Part shown: positions 55,926 through 64,000 of the stretch, piece after piece
Layout of the letters: the number at the start of each line of letters is the position of its first letter
Position numbering within the stretch: position 1 is the stretch's first letter
Assembly: GCA_041402045.1 (NCBI GenBank)
Contig: JAWKSZ010000039.1
Location: 1-64,000, forward strand
Source of the DNA: JAGQRJ01 sp041402045
GTDB taxonomy: Bacteria > Planctomycetota > J058
DNA length: 64,000 nt
Reading direction: 5' to 3'
The notes under the pieces: model-generated
Seen by the model: the letters and a program-made list of their open reading frames with translations, nothing else
Database searches by the model: none
What the model was told of the DNA's origin: nothing
Made by a program: the position numbers and the translations under genes

Positions 55926-56393
55926 GCAGATGCTCTTGAACCGCCGAGGCGCAGAGAGCGCAGAGGGTACGCAGAGGCCGCGTTTCCCCACCGCGCCGAC
56001 ATGAGATGCCTACCGCCAAGGACGCCAAGTTCGCCAAGGCTCCGCAACTGCGTCGCCGTTCGGCACGGAGCCAGAGAAGGAGGGGGCTCCGCTGACGCGT
56101 GCACGTCGCGACATGACTCCTCGAGCTGGCTTGACCGAGCGGAGCACCCCCACCTCTCTCCGGTTCACGCGCGACGGTTAGTTCGAGCGGAGCCTTGGCG
56201 AACTTGGCGGCCTTGGCGGTAAAGAGATCTTCCCCGGCACGAGACCGACTCAGCGAAGCCCGCGCTCCCGGCGAGCCTTCGTGCGAGACGCAGCCCCCTC
56301 ATTCCCTCGGCCTCCCGCAACGCCTTGGCGCGCCGGCCTCTGCGTACCCTTTGCGCTCTCTGCGCCTCGGCGGTTCAAGAGCATCTGCCCGCC
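55921..56393. repeat. 473-bp nested palindrome
   Basis: Outer arms 55921-55980 and 56334-56393 are reverse complements at 59 of 60 positions and contain AACCGCCGAGGCGCAGAGAG. Nested inside is the 34-bp-TIR element copy B (56012-56220). The region lies between the divergent-side end of the S10 gene and the phosphatase stop and carries no gene. Confidence 0.85.
56012..56220. mobile_element. Palindrome-ended repeat element, copy B
   Basis: 209 bp with 34-bp terminal inverted repeats (33 of 34 matching) identical in kind to copy A at 53064-53258. The interior matches copy A in reverse orientation, including CGTCGCCGTTCGGCACGGAG and CCCACCTCTCTCCGG. Nested in the palindrome 55921-56393. Confidence 0.75.
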
Positions 56394-56438
56394 TTGGCCT
56401 AGCCGCGACACGACACGCCCCCGCCCGCCGACCCTCGG

Positions 56439-57422
56439 TCAGCGGTAGCGCGCAGGGACCTCGACGCCGGCCTCGGCCAGGAGCGCGCGCAGGCGGCCGG
56501 TGGGGTAGAGGTCGAGGTAGGCGCCCTGGATCTCGGTGCCGCCGACCGCCGCCCACAGGTGGCGACGCATGGTGGCCTTGGCCTCGGCCTTGGAGACGCC
56601 GAGGAACTCGTGGGCGTAGAGCGCGCAGATCACGCCGGTGCGGTCGCTCCCGCCCTGGCAGTGCACGAGCACCGGGCGCCGGGCGTCGTCGAGCAGCACG
56701 CGGAACACCGCCAAGAGCTCCTCGTCCGAGGGCGCGCGCTGGGCGCTCATGCCCACGCTCACGTGCTCCAGGCCCTGGGCCTCGATGTACTCGTGGAGGT
56801 TCACCGGCTCGCCGCGGGGGTCCTGCAGGCGCAGCAGGCGCTCGGGGCGCAGGTCCTGGACGTCCTCGTCCTGGTCGCCGTTGAGCGAGAGCACGGTCTT
56901 GCCGCCGGCGCGGCGGAAGGCGTCAATGTCCCGCGGGCTCGGCTGGCGGCTGCGCTGGATCCAGCGCTCCGAGCCGCGCTCGAGGGTGCCGCGGTTCTTC
57001 TGCAGCAACCAGCGCAGCGGGCGGCCGTCGCGGGCCAGGCGCCCGAGGAAGTCGCGCACGTTCTCGCGCTCGACCCGGCGCAGGAGGGTCTCGTGGTCGG
57101 CGCCCGCGTGCCAGCTCCAGCGCTGCTCGCTGGGCCCGGTGTCCAGGGCGTAGGCGCGCACGTCGCCGCCCTCGCGCAGCACGAGCTGGACGCCCTCGAT
57201 CCGCGCCTGGCCCTCGCGCTGCTCCTCGCGCCCGTCGGCGAAGCGCCGGGTGAAGCGCGCGCGGGCGTCGGGGCCGAGCACGAGCACCCCGGTGTAGCGC
57301 ACGCCCTCGCGGGCGCCGCTCAGCGCGTGCTCCCCCAGGAGCTCGAGCTCGCGGGCGGTGCCGCGGGCGGCGCTGGCGGCGACGAGCAGGGTCAGGGTCA
57401 GTCCGGCGCGGCGGGTGTGCAT
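56439..57422 (-). CDS. Secreted tyrosine/dual-specificity phosphatase-like protein
   Basis: 327 aa; ATG 57422 with GGAGG 5 nt upstream. Signal peptide (AGLTLTLLVAASAARGT). The N-terminal ~130 residues are a beta-rich extra domain. The C-terminal half is a cysteine phosphatase: WIQRSRQPSPRDIDAFRRAG, KTVLSLNGDQDED, and the P-loop HCQGGSDRTG (C-x5-R) near 260-269, with general acid Asp candidates upstream. Exported DSP-like phosphatases may act on phosphoproteins or phosphoinositides outside the cytoplasm. It lies 19 nt downstream of the GAF/sigma-54 activator gene, so cotranscription is likely. Confidence 0.83.
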   Translation of the reverse strand: MHTRRAGLTLTLLVAASAARGTARELELLGEHALSGAREGVRYTGVLVLGPDARARFTRRFADGREEQREGQARIEGVQLVLREGGDVRAYALDTGPSEQRWSWHAGADHETLLRRVERENVRDFLGRLARDGRPLRWLLQKNRGTLERGSERWIQRSRQPSPRDIDAFRRAGGKTVLSLNGDQDEDVQDLRPERLLRLQDPRGEPVNLHEYIEAQGLEHVSVGMSAQRAPSDEELLAVFRVLLDDARRPVLVHCQGGSDRTGVICALYAHEFLGVSKAEAKATMRRHLWAAVGGTEIQGAYLDLYPTGRLRALLAEAGVEVPARYR

Positions 57423-57441
57423 GGAAACCTCCGAGGCCCGC

Positions 57442-58947
57442 TCAGCGGCGGAAGCTCTTGGCGTCGAGCTCGACGCGGGTCAGCAGGTCGTAGAGCGAGG
57501 GGCGGGTCATGCCGCTCTGCTTGGCGGCCTGGGCCACGTTGCCCTGGGTCGACTCGAGCAACCGGCTGGCGAACTCGAGCTCGAGGTCGTGGATCAGGCG
57601 GTTGCGCAGCTCGAGCAGCCCGTCCCAGGTCGTGGGGACCACGCGCTGCACCCGGCCCGAGACCGTGCGCCCGCCGCCGAGGTCGGCGGGCAGGTCCTGG
57701 GGCTCGATCTGCCGACCCTGGCAGAACAGGGTCGCGCGGTGGATCGCGTTCTTGAGCTCGCGCACGTTCCCCGGCCAGTCGTGGCGGCCGAGCAGCGCCA
57801 GGGCCCGGGGCCCGATCCCGGTGACCTCGCGGCCGAACTTCTGCGCGGCCTCCAGGCAGAACGCCTCGGCCAGGGCGCCCACGTCCTCGCGCCGCGCGCG
57901 CAGGGGCGGGACGTGGATCGTGACCAGGCTCAGGCGGTAGTAGAGGTCCTGGCGGAACCCGCCCTGGGCGTCGCGCAGGTCGCGGTGGGTCGCGGCCACC
58001 ACCCGCACGTCGACCTTGCGCGGGGCGTCCTCGCCCACGCGCTGGATCTCGCCGGCCTCGAGCGCGCGCAGGAAGCGCGCCTGGGCCGAGGGCGACATTT
58101 CGCCGACCTCGTCCAGGAACAAGGTGCCCCCGTGGGCCGCGGCGAAGCGCCCGGGGCGGTCCTTGGTCGCGCCGGTGAAGGCGCCCTTCACGTGGCCGAA
58201 GAGCTCGCTCTCGAGCAGGTCCCCGGGGAGCGCGGCGCAGTTGAGGGTCACGAAGGGCTTGGCGGCGCGGTCGCTGCGGTCGTGGACCTCGCGGGCCAGG
58301 AGCTCCTTGCCCGTGCCGGTCTCCCCCAGGAGCAGCACCGGCACGTCGGCGGTCGCCGCGCGGCGCAGGGTCTCCAGCGCGCGCACGAACTCGGGGCTGT
58401 CGCCGACCAGGGGCGAGAACCGCGGGGCGCCCTGGAGCTGCTGCTTCAGGCGCTGGTTCTCCTCGACCAGGCCCTCGCGGCTCGACACGCCCTGCAGCAC
58501 GTCCTTGAGCAGGGTCGTGAGCGCGACCAGGTGCTGCTCGAGCTCCTGGGAGAACGCGTCGGGGCGGGTGCTGTCCACGCACACCACCGCCCCGACCTCG
58601 TCCCCCGAGAACAGGGGGATCGCCAGGATCGACTGCAGGTTGTAGCGGTTGACGCTCTCGTGGGAGGCGAGCCCCGCCTGCTCCTGCGCGCGCCCGATCC
58701 GCACCGGACGCCCGCCGCTCACGGCCTGGCGGACCACGGTCCGGCTGGGGCGCATGACCGCGAGGCCCACGTCCTTGCGGTCGAGGTTCCGCGCGGCGCG
58801 CACGTCGAGCTGGCCCTCGCGCATGCGCACCACGAACCCGCGCTCGGCGCCGGTCTCCTCGATCAGGAGGTCGAGGGTGCGCTCGAGCACGCCGTCGACG
58901 TCCTGTTGGCAGCTGAGCTCGAACAAGGTCTGGTAGAGGTTGGACAC
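57442..58947 (-). CDS. GAF-AAA+-Fis sigma-54-dependent activator
   Basis: 501 aa from GTG 58947. A GAF sensor (about 15-160: LFELSCQQDVDGVLERTLDL; LQSILAIPLFSGDEVGAVVC) replaces a receiver. AAA+ domain: Walker A GETGTGKE near 212, intact GAFTGATKDRPG loop near 260, Walker B TLFLDEVGE. Fis-type HTH GNVAQAAKQSGMTRPSLYDL near the end. This is an NtrC-family activator driven by a small ligand or redox state rather than phosphorylation, like NifA or FhlA. A TAGGCT exactly 6 nt before the GTG suggests a leaderless transcript as an alternative to readthrough from the upstream kinase gene. Confidence 0.92.
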   Translation of the reverse strand: MSNLYQTLFELSCQQDVDGVLERTLDLLIEETGAERGFVVRMREGQLDVRAARNLDRKDVGLAVMRPSRTVVRQAVSGGRPVRIGRAQEQAGLASHESVNRYNLQSILAIPLFSGDEVGAVVCVDSTRPDAFSQELEQHLVALTTLLKDVLQGVSSREGLVEENQRLKQQLQGAPRFSPLVGDSPEFVRALETLRRAATADVPVLLLGETGTGKELLAREVHDRSDRAAKPFVTLNCAALPGDLLESELFGHVKGAFTGATKDRPGRFAAAHGGTLFLDEVGEMSPSAQARFLRALEAGEIQRVGEDAPRKVDVRVVAATHRDLRDAQGGFRQDLYYRLSLVTIHVPPLRARREDVGALAEAFCLEAAQKFGREVTGIGPRALALLGRHDWPGNVRELKNAIHRATLFCQGRQIEPQDLPADLGGGRTVSGRVQRVVPTTWDGLLELRNRLIHDLELEFASRLLESTQGNVAQAAKQSGMTRPSLYDLLTRVELDAKSFRR

Positions 58948-58973
58948 GGGGCAAGCCTAGCGCGCCGGGCGCG

Positions 58974-61900
58974 TCAGCGCAGCAAGGGCGCGAGGTCGGG
59001 GTCGGAGGCGATCACCGCGGTCAACAGCCGCGAGCGCGCGGCGGCCTCGACCAGGGCCGCGCGGACGCCGTCCTCGCCCAGCCGCGCGCGGGTCAGGAGC
59101 GCGAAGGGGCGCGCGACGCCGGTCAGGCGGTCGCGGGCGTCGGCCTCGCCCATGCAGGCGCGCACGTAGCTCCCCAGGTCCTGGTCGTCGAGGTCGGGTC
59201 CCGCGCGGAAGGCCAGGGCGCGCGCCTGCTCGCGGGCGGCGCGCCCCGCCGGGCTCTCCGGGCGCAGGGCCTCGGCGGAGCGCAGCAGCGCCAGCGCGCG
59301 CAGCCCGGGGAGCGCCGCGTCCGGGCCAGGCTCGAGCTCCAGCGTGGCCAGGCTCAGCAGGGCGTTGGGGACCTCGACCGATCCCGGGCGAGCGGCGCAG
59401 CCGAGGAGCGCGACCCGGATCGCCTCGCGCTGCCGACCGAGGCGGGCCAGGCTCCGCGCGGTCAGGCTCCAGGCTTGGGGGGTCAAGGGTGCGCGCTCCA
59501 GCAGCCCCACGTCCGCCGGGCGCTCGAGGTAGGGCGTCGCGAAGCGCACCGCCTCGGCGTAGCGACCGAGGGAGAGGCACAGGCTGAGGCCGGCCTCGAC
59601 GAGGCGCGGCAGGACCTCGGGGCTGGGCTCGAGGGTGGACAGCTCCTCGAAGGCGCGGGTGGCCTCGCGCTCGAGGTCCGGCTCCAGGGTCCCTCGTTGA
59701 CGCACCGCGTCCTCCGCCACGAGGGCCACGTTCAGCGCGTGGTCCACCCCCAGGTCCTGGAGCTGGGGACCCTCGGCCAGGACTCGCGCCAGCTCGAGGG
59801 CCAGGCGGCGATACCCCATGGAGGTCGGCTCCAGGCCTCGCGGCGTGCTGCGCTGACGCGCGTAGCCCCAGGCGATCTTGCCGAACAGCGCCTCCAGCGG
59901 GGTGTAGCGCAGGGCCTCGAACCGGCGCCGCGCGGGGCCGCGGCCCTCACGCGCGACCAGCGCCCGCGCGGCCCCGAGGCAGGCCTCGCGGTCGAGGGCC
60001 AGGAGTCCCAGCCACGCGGTCCACACCTCGCGCTGCCCCTCGAGCCCCGGGAGCTCGGGGGGAGGGTGCGCGATCAGATCGGCGCTCGCATTGCGCGGGG
60101 CGTAGCTCAGCCCCAAGCGCCGGGCCAGGTCGTGGCGTGCGCTCAACAGCGCCTGGAACCACCAGCGCCGCGCCTCGACCGCGGGGGACGGCGGCGCTCC
60201 GCGCGCCGCGTGGCTCAGCTCCACGGGGTCCTCGGCGTCGAAGGCCGCGCGGCCGGGGTCGTCTTCGCCCAGGTCCAGGCCGACCTCCGCCAGCTCCAGG
60301 CTCGCGGCGCGGGAGCCGTAGGCGAGGCGCAGCCCTCGACCCAGGGGCAGCGCCGCGGGGAGCTCGAGGACCTGCGGGGCGCCCTCCCCGCTGAGCTGCA
60401 CCCGCAGCAGGTCGACGTCGCGCTCGAGGGTCAGGACCCCAGCGTCGGGGGCGGCCAGAGGGACCTGGGCCAGGAGCGCGCCGGCGAGGGAGAGCTCGAG
60501 GCCGTCGCGGGTGACCTCGGCGCGCACGCGCTCCTGCCCCGCGCCGTCCACCAGCGCCAGGAGCGGGCCGCCCTCCCCCGCGAGGCGCCGGTAGCGCAGC
60601 GTGGCGCGCAGGCGCGCGCCGACCGTCGGCGGCGCCGTCGCCAGCGCCGGGAGGTCCGTGGCCGCGGGGACGCCGCGCACCCGCAGCGCCTCGACCCGGT
60701 AGGCTCCCTCGGCGGCGATCAGCAGGACCCCGGCGCCGTCGCGCGGGGGCACGGGTCCGGGCGCGTCGGTCAAGGGCTGGTCGTCGAAGCTCGCGCGCGA
60801 CTCGCTGAAGGGGGCGTAGCGCAGGGTGTGGCTGGCGTGGTCGGGGAGCACCGCGAGCGGCAGCGACCCGACGCAGCGCACCTGGCGCCCGCGCCCGTCG
60901 AAGCGCGCCTCGAGGCCCTCGAGCTCGAGCAGGAGCACGTCCTGGTCGACGGCCCGCGGGTCCGCTGCCTCGTCCCGCGCGAAGCGCAGGTCTCCCTCGG
61001 GGTCGCGCCAGCGGGCGGCGCCCACCCGGTAGACGGTGCTGTCGTGGTCGTTCGGCGCGTAGACCCGCACCCCGCCGGGGACGACCCCGACCAGCGGGGC
61101 GGGGTCGTCGACCAGCCGCAGGGGGTCCAGGGAGTGGAGCCGCAGCGCGTCGACGAGGGTCGCGCTGTAGTCGACCTCGACGCGGCCGGCGCCGAGGTCG
61201 CGGACCTGCCCCTGGAACAGCGCCGCGCGGGCGTCGGGGTCCAGGGGCGTGACCCGGCGCCCGGCGCGGTCCCAGGCCCCGGGCGGGTGCAACGTCGGGG
61301 CCGCGTCCGCGCCCAGGGCCCAGGTGTGGGTCGCGAGCTCCGGGGGAGCGGGCGCTGCGGGGCCTGGCTCCGGGGCGGGGGCGCGGCGCACCCAGGCGCC
61401 GACGGCGAGCACCGCCAGGGCGACGACCGCCGCGGTCGGCGCGATCTGCAGCCACAGCGGCGTCGCGCGCGGGGCCGGCGCGGCGGGGCGTGGGCGCCCG
61501 GGGAGTCGGCGTGAGGGCCCGCGGGCGACGTGCTCCAGGCGCTGGGCCAGCTCGGCGGCGGTCGGGCGCGCCGCGGGGTCGGGGTCCAGGCAGCGCAGGC
61601 AGAGCGCGTCGAGCTCGACGGGGATCGTGGCGTCGACGCTGCGCGGTCCCTGGATCGGCGCGCTCATGTCGGTCAGCGCGCCGAGGCCGCGCTCGCGGTC
61701 CCGCGGCCCGCGGCCCGCGAGCAGGCGGTAGAGGATCGCGCCCAGGCTCCACACGTCGGCGGCGGGCCCGGCGCGGCGTGGGTCCTCGGCCTGCTCCGGC
61801 GCCATGTAGTCCAGGGTGCCCAGGAGCACGCCGGTGCGGGTCAGGCGCACGTCGTCGGCGCCCAGGGCCAGGCCGAAGTCGCCCACGAGCACCGCGCCGT

Positions 61901-62414
61901 CGCGGCGCAGGAACAGGTTCGCGGGCTTGAGGTCGCGGTGCACGACGCCGGCCGCGTGGGCGGCGGCCACGCCCCAGGCGGCGTCCCGGACCAGCGCCGC
62001 CGCCGCGACCGGCGAGGGGCGCGCCGTGCGCAGGTGCTCCTCCAGGTCTTGGCCCTCGACCAGCGGCATGGCCAGCCAGGGCCCCTCCGGGCCGACGCCG
62101 TGGTCGACGCAGCCGATCAGGTTCGGGTGCGCGAGCCGCCGCAGGGTGTGCACCTCGCGCAGGAAGCGCTCGGGGTTCTTCTGCGGACGCAGGAGCTTGA
62201 TCGCCAGGCGCTCGCCGTCGGCGGCGACGGCCTCGACCACCACCCCCATAGCGCCCTTGCCCAGGAAGCGCTGGACCGCGTACGGCCCGATCCGGGTCAG
62301 CCGACGCGCGGCGTCGAAGGTCGGCTCGCGCGACCCCGCGTCGGGGTCGCTGGCGTCGAGTCCGAACTGCACCACCTCGTCGTCGCCCACGTTCGAAGTC
62401 TGGTCGTCGCTCAC
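58974..62414 (-). CDS. Ser/Thr protein kinase with large extracytoplasmic sensor region
   Basis: 1,146 aa from GTG 62414. Kinase domain about 42-300: GKGAMGVVVEA, LAIKLLR, HRDLKPANL, DFGLALG, GTLDYMAPEQ, DVWSLGAILYRLL. One membrane helix near 325-345 (IAPTAAVVALAVLAVGAWV). After a linker come a beta-rich region (~370-720) with an LamG/concanavalin-like look (VRCVGSLPLAVLPDHASHTL) and a helical TPR-like C-terminal ~400 residues. Unlike the other kinases in the window no frame shift is apparent. It precedes the GAF/sigma-54 activator by 26 nt, and the two may share a regulon. Confidence 0.87.
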   Translation of the reverse strand: MSDDQTSNVGDDEVVQFGLDASDPDAGSREPTFDAARRLTRIGPYAVQRFLGKGAMGVVVEAVAADGERLAIKLLRPQKNPERFLREVHTLRRLAHPNLIGCVDHGVGPEGPWLAMPLVEGQDLEEHLRTARPSPVAAAALVRDAAWGVAAAHAAGVVHRDLKPANLFLRRDGAVLVGDFGLALGADDVRLTRTGVLLGTLDYMAPEQAEDPRRAGPAADVWSLGAILYRLLAGRGPRDRERGLGALTDMSAPIQGPRSVDATIPVELDALCLRCLDPDPAARPTAAELAQRLEHVARGPSRRLPGRPRPAAPAPRATPLWLQIAPTAAVVALAVLAVGAWVRRAPAPEPGPAAPAPPELATHTWALGADAAPTLHPPGAWDRAGRRVTPLDPDARAALFQGQVRDLGAGRVEVDYSATLVDALRLHSLDPLRLVDDPAPLVGVVPGGVRVYAPNDHDSTVYRVGAARWRDPEGDLRFARDEAADPRAVDQDVLLLELEGLEARFDGRGRQVRCVGSLPLAVLPDHASHTLRYAPFSESRASFDDQPLTDAPGPVPPRDGAGVLLIAAEGAYRVEALRVRGVPAATDLPALATAPPTVGARLRATLRYRRLAGEGGPLLALVDGAGQERVRAEVTRDGLELSLAGALLAQVPLAAPDAGVLTLERDVDLLRVQLSGEGAPQVLELPAALPLGRGLRLAYGSRAASLELAEVGLDLGEDDPGRAAFDAEDPVELSHAARGAPPSPAVEARRWWFQALLSARHDLARRLGLSYAPRNASADLIAHPPPELPGLEGQREVWTAWLGLLALDREACLGAARALVAREGRGPARRRFEALRYTPLEALFGKIAWGYARQRSTPRGLEPTSMGYRRLALELARVLAEGPQLQDLGVDHALNVALVAEDAVRQRGTLEPDLEREATRAFEELSTLEPSPEVLPRLVEAGLSLCLSLGRYAEAVRFATPYLERPADVGLLERAPLTPQAWSLTARSLARLGRQREAIRVALLGCAARPGSVEVPNALLSLATLELEPGPDAALPGLRALALLRSAEALRPESPAGRAAREQARALAFRAGPDLDDQDLGSYVRACMGEADARDRLTGVARPFALLTRARLGEDGVRAALVEAAARSRLLTAVIASDPDLAPLLR

Positions 62415-62632
62415 AGCCCGCGCAAAACAATCCGCGCTCCAGCCCTACACGCAGCGTTGGCCTCCCTGGCGGTGTCGGTGCGCCCGACGCGGGTCTGTCG
62501 GGACCGCCAACGCTCGGCTCTGGCGTAACGGGTTAGGGGCGGCCTCGGGCTTGCACAGGGGATCGTCGAGCGCACCGAGGTGCTCGGGACGCTCGGGTCT
62601 TTGCTTCTTCAACCTTTCCAATCCTTCCCTCT

Positions 62633-62670
62633 CTCGCGAGGCGCCGGGCACGTGCACGGCGCCTCGCGAG
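62633..62670. repeat. Perfect 14-bp hairpin
   Basis: CTCGCGAGGCGCCG (62633-62646) pairs perfectly with 62657-62670 around a GGCACGTGCA loop. A pyrimidine-rich run lies to its left. Terminator-like, but no gene ends nearby on the plus strand. Confidence 0.6.
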
Positions 62671-62742
62671 CTTTGTACGGGTCCCGTGCCCGTGAGGCTG
62701 TGGGTAAACCCCGTTCACGCTCTGGGGCGGAAGAAGAAGGGA

Positions 62743-62901
62743 ACCGCCAAGGCCGCCAAGAGCGCCAAGGCTCCGCCCTGCCGACCCCTCCCCCTGGTTG
62801 GGAAGTGAGGCAGCAGCAGGACGTCGGTTCAAGTCGTGTCTCTTACCTGCGCGAGGTGACCGAATCAGCGGAGCCTTGGCGTCCTTGGCGTCCTTGGCGG
62901 T
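62743..62901. mobile_element. Palindrome-ended repeat element, copy C
   Basis: 159 bp with 34-bp terminal inverted repeats of the same family (ACCGCCAAGGCCGCCAAGAG and GCGGAGCCTTGGCGTCCTTG). The interior differs from copies A and B. Flanks 62687-62712 and 62930-62958 are again rough reverse complements (CGTGCCCGTGAGGCTGT), giving a nested palindromic organisation as at 55921-56393. Confidence 0.65.
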
Positions 62902-63201
62902 TTCGATTCCTGGTCCTGCCGGCGCGGTTTCGCAACAGCCTCCCGTGCCCGTGCCCCGGCCCCTCAGCACCGCCCGCGTGCCGAAGCTCCGGGGGAGGAA
63001 CACGGAAGACACCGAAGTCCTGCGGTACGTACGCGTGCCTTGTCTACACACCTCACACGGAAGCTCCGCGAGGGGAGCAGAGCCCGGTGTCGGTGAGGCC
63101 GGCGCTCGGGTGTCGGGGCGGCCGGCGGTCGCACGCCGCCGCAGGGGTTACACCCGGCACGGGGGCTGCGCAGGGTCGCCTACCTCAGGAAGGAAGGCAC
63201 T

Positions 63202-63786
63202 TTGAAGCGAATACTGTTCAGCGTGACGGTGGCGGCGGCGTTGGCCCTGACGGGCCTGGTCGAGGCCTGCAGCGGCATGATCAAGCTCCCCGACGGGACC
63301 GTGCAGGTGGGCGACTACTTCTACGTCGACACCTCCAAGTACACCGTCGACAACTCCGACTCGAACAAGGTCCCCAAGACTTCGACCCAGGGGACCGCGG
63401 TCGCGACGACGACCAAGCAGCAGACGACCCTGGGTCCGGTGGCGAGCAAGTCGGTGGACACGTCAGGGCTCACCGGGGCGGCCCTGTCCAGCACGGGGTC
63501 GAGCGGCCCGAGCGTGCCCCTGGGCACGATCGCGGTCTACGAGCAGATCGACGGGCTGTTCTACTTCGTCGAGTTCGTGACCGAGATCCCCGTGCTGGGC
63601 GGCGACGAGGTCCTGGAGGACGAGGTCGTGGAGGAGGTCGTGGAGGTCCCGCCGCCGCCGCCGCCCCCGCTGTTCGTGCAGGCGCCGGCCAGCGAGGCGT
63701 TCACCGTGCGCTCGGTCTCGGAGGACGTGAGCGCGCCGGAAGAGGCGGCGCCCCTCGAGCTCGAGACGGAGGTGGTGATCTCCTGA
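63202..63786 (+). CDS. Secreted acidic hypothetical protein
   Basis: 194 aa; TTG 63202 with AGGAAGGAAGG 4-14 nt upstream. Signal peptide ILFSVTVAAALALTGLVEAC, where the Cys at about 23 could be lipidated though VEAC is not a good lipobox. A Ser/Thr-rich middle follows, then TIAVYEQIDGLFYFVEFVTE, a Glu/Val-rich stretch, a run of seven prolines and an acidic C-terminus. No family recognised. Followed by a perfect terminator hairpin, so probably monocistronic. Confidence 0.65.
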   Translation: MKRILFSVTVAAALALTGLVEACSGMIKLPDGTVQVGDYFYVDTSKYTVDNSDSNKVPKTSTQGTAVATTTKQQTTLGPVASKSVDTSGLTGAALSSTGSSGPSVPLGTIAVYEQIDGLFYFVEFVTEIPVLGGDEVLEDEVVEEVVEVPPPPPPPLFVQAPASEAFTVRSVSEDVSAPEEAAPLELETEVVIS

Positions 63787-63791
63787 GCGGA

Positions 63792-63824
63792 GCGCGGCCC
63801 GCGGCGTCTCGCCGCGGGCCGCGC
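63792..63824 (+). terminator. Perfect 15-bp terminator hairpin
   Basis: GCGCGGCCCGCGGCG (63792-63806), TCT loop, perfect complement at 63810-63824, six nt after the stop at 63786. Confidence 0.75.
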
Positions 63825-63908
63825 GTGGCTCCTGCGTCCCCGGCTGCTACCCTCGGGGGAGCGGGGCGTCGGCCCTGTGGGGCAGACGGCTCTGGTCAGC
63901 GAGGACGC

Positions 63909-64000
63909 ATGCTGCTTCGACTCGGACTGCTGGGGGCGTGCGCGGTGAGCGTCGCGCTCGGCGCGCCGGAGGTCTACGCCCTGCGCGGGGTGCGCGGGCG
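63909..64000 (+). CDS. Partial secreted protein, cut by the window end
   Basis: ATG 63909 with GAGGA 5 nt upstream begins MLLRLGLLGACAVSVALGAP, a signal peptide, and then EVYALRGVRG before the window ends. Too short to assign a family. Frame remains open. Confidence 0.5.
   Translation, partial: MLLRLGLLGACAVSVALGAPEVYALRGVRG

Larger units (their letters stand above)
62415..63201. other. 790-nt repeat-rich intergenic region
   Basis: No gene is supported. It contains a degenerate pair of element ends around 62455-62520 (GGCCTCCCTGGCGGT and GGGACCGCCAACGC), a pyrimidine-rich tract and hairpin at 62600-62670, element copy C with its outer inverted arms (about 62687-62960), and an AACACGGAAGACACCGAAG motif at 62999-63017 typical of another dispersed repeat. 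Confidence 0.6.

Noticed and set aside
52995..56393. Composite transposon carrying rluA-like and S10 genes
   Set aside because: The flanking elements have no transposase and both genes look native in codon use, so only an inversion-prone pair is claimed.

Overview
The window is about 64 kb of very GC-rich DNA (roughly 70% or more) that is densely coded. It has GTG and TTG starts and short 4-nt ATGA/GTGA overlaps between cotranscribed genes. The gene content points to a large-genome, regulation-rich Gram-negative bacterium, most probably a planctomycete-type lineage, with Myxococcota as the alternative. Supporting this are several giant Ser/Thr kinases with TPR-like tails, NtrC-type sigma-54 regulators paired with histidine kinases, a Gld-type ABC exporter with DUF4340 and DUF2752 partners, DUF4388-TPR proteins, porin and DUF3570 beta-barrels, and many lipoproteins. 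No rRNA, tRNA, CRISPR array, phage module or transposase was seen.

Layout. 0.2-9.2 kb: an actin-like ATPase, a HExxH metalloprotease, a small membrane protein, a small HTH protein, a Ser/Thr kinase, a STAS protein, a long low-complexity membrane-anchored protein and a phosphopantetheinyl transferase. 9.3-18.7 kb: a six-gene forward operon (ABC ATPase, GldF-GldG fusion, DUF4340-TPR protein, DUF2752 membrane protein, PHP-domain lipoprotein, conserved hypothetical). 18.7-26.2 kb: a TetR-like remnant, a double VOC protein, a DUF4388-TPR protein, a Rieske oxygenase with DUF309, a small lipoprotein, an acyltransferase and a universal stress protein. 26.2-29.4 kb: a histidine kinase/NtrC-type regulator pair behind a convincing sigma-54 promoter. 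29.4-31.4 kb: non-coding, made of tandem hairpins, a 1.4 kb degenerate GC-rich repeat array and the debris of an RND efflux gene. 31.4-34.8 kb: a DUF4266-DUF3570-TlpA-ApbE cluster. 34.8-41.2 kb: a secreted protein, a frameshifted GT-C membrane protein, a second kinase/NtrC pair and a flavin amine-oxidase-like enzyme. 41.3-45 kb: a porin, a LysM-PrcB lipoprotein and an MscL with a zinc-ribbon tail. 45-53 kb: two tandem paralogous giant kinases. 53-64 kb: a RluA-type synthase, an S10 peptidase, a tyrosine phosphatase, a GAF/sigma-54 activator, a fourth giant kinase and two secreted proteins.

Striking non-gene features are a family of about 160-210 bp elements with 34-bp terminal inverted repeats (three complete, one solo end), a nested ~470 bp palindrome at 55.9-56.4 kb, repeated terminator-like hairpins with a fixed GTCCC loop, and -10 boxes placed exactly for leaderless transcripts. 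At least four long genes appear interrupted by single-base frameshifts, three of them at or beside G/C runs. These may be sequencing errors and affect how the kinases should be read.

Functionally, three sigma-54 activators (two with cognate kinases) and four Ser/Thr kinases make this a signalling-rich segment. The ApbE/TlpA/DUF3570/DUF4266 group is the best candidate for a poorly described envelope redox system.
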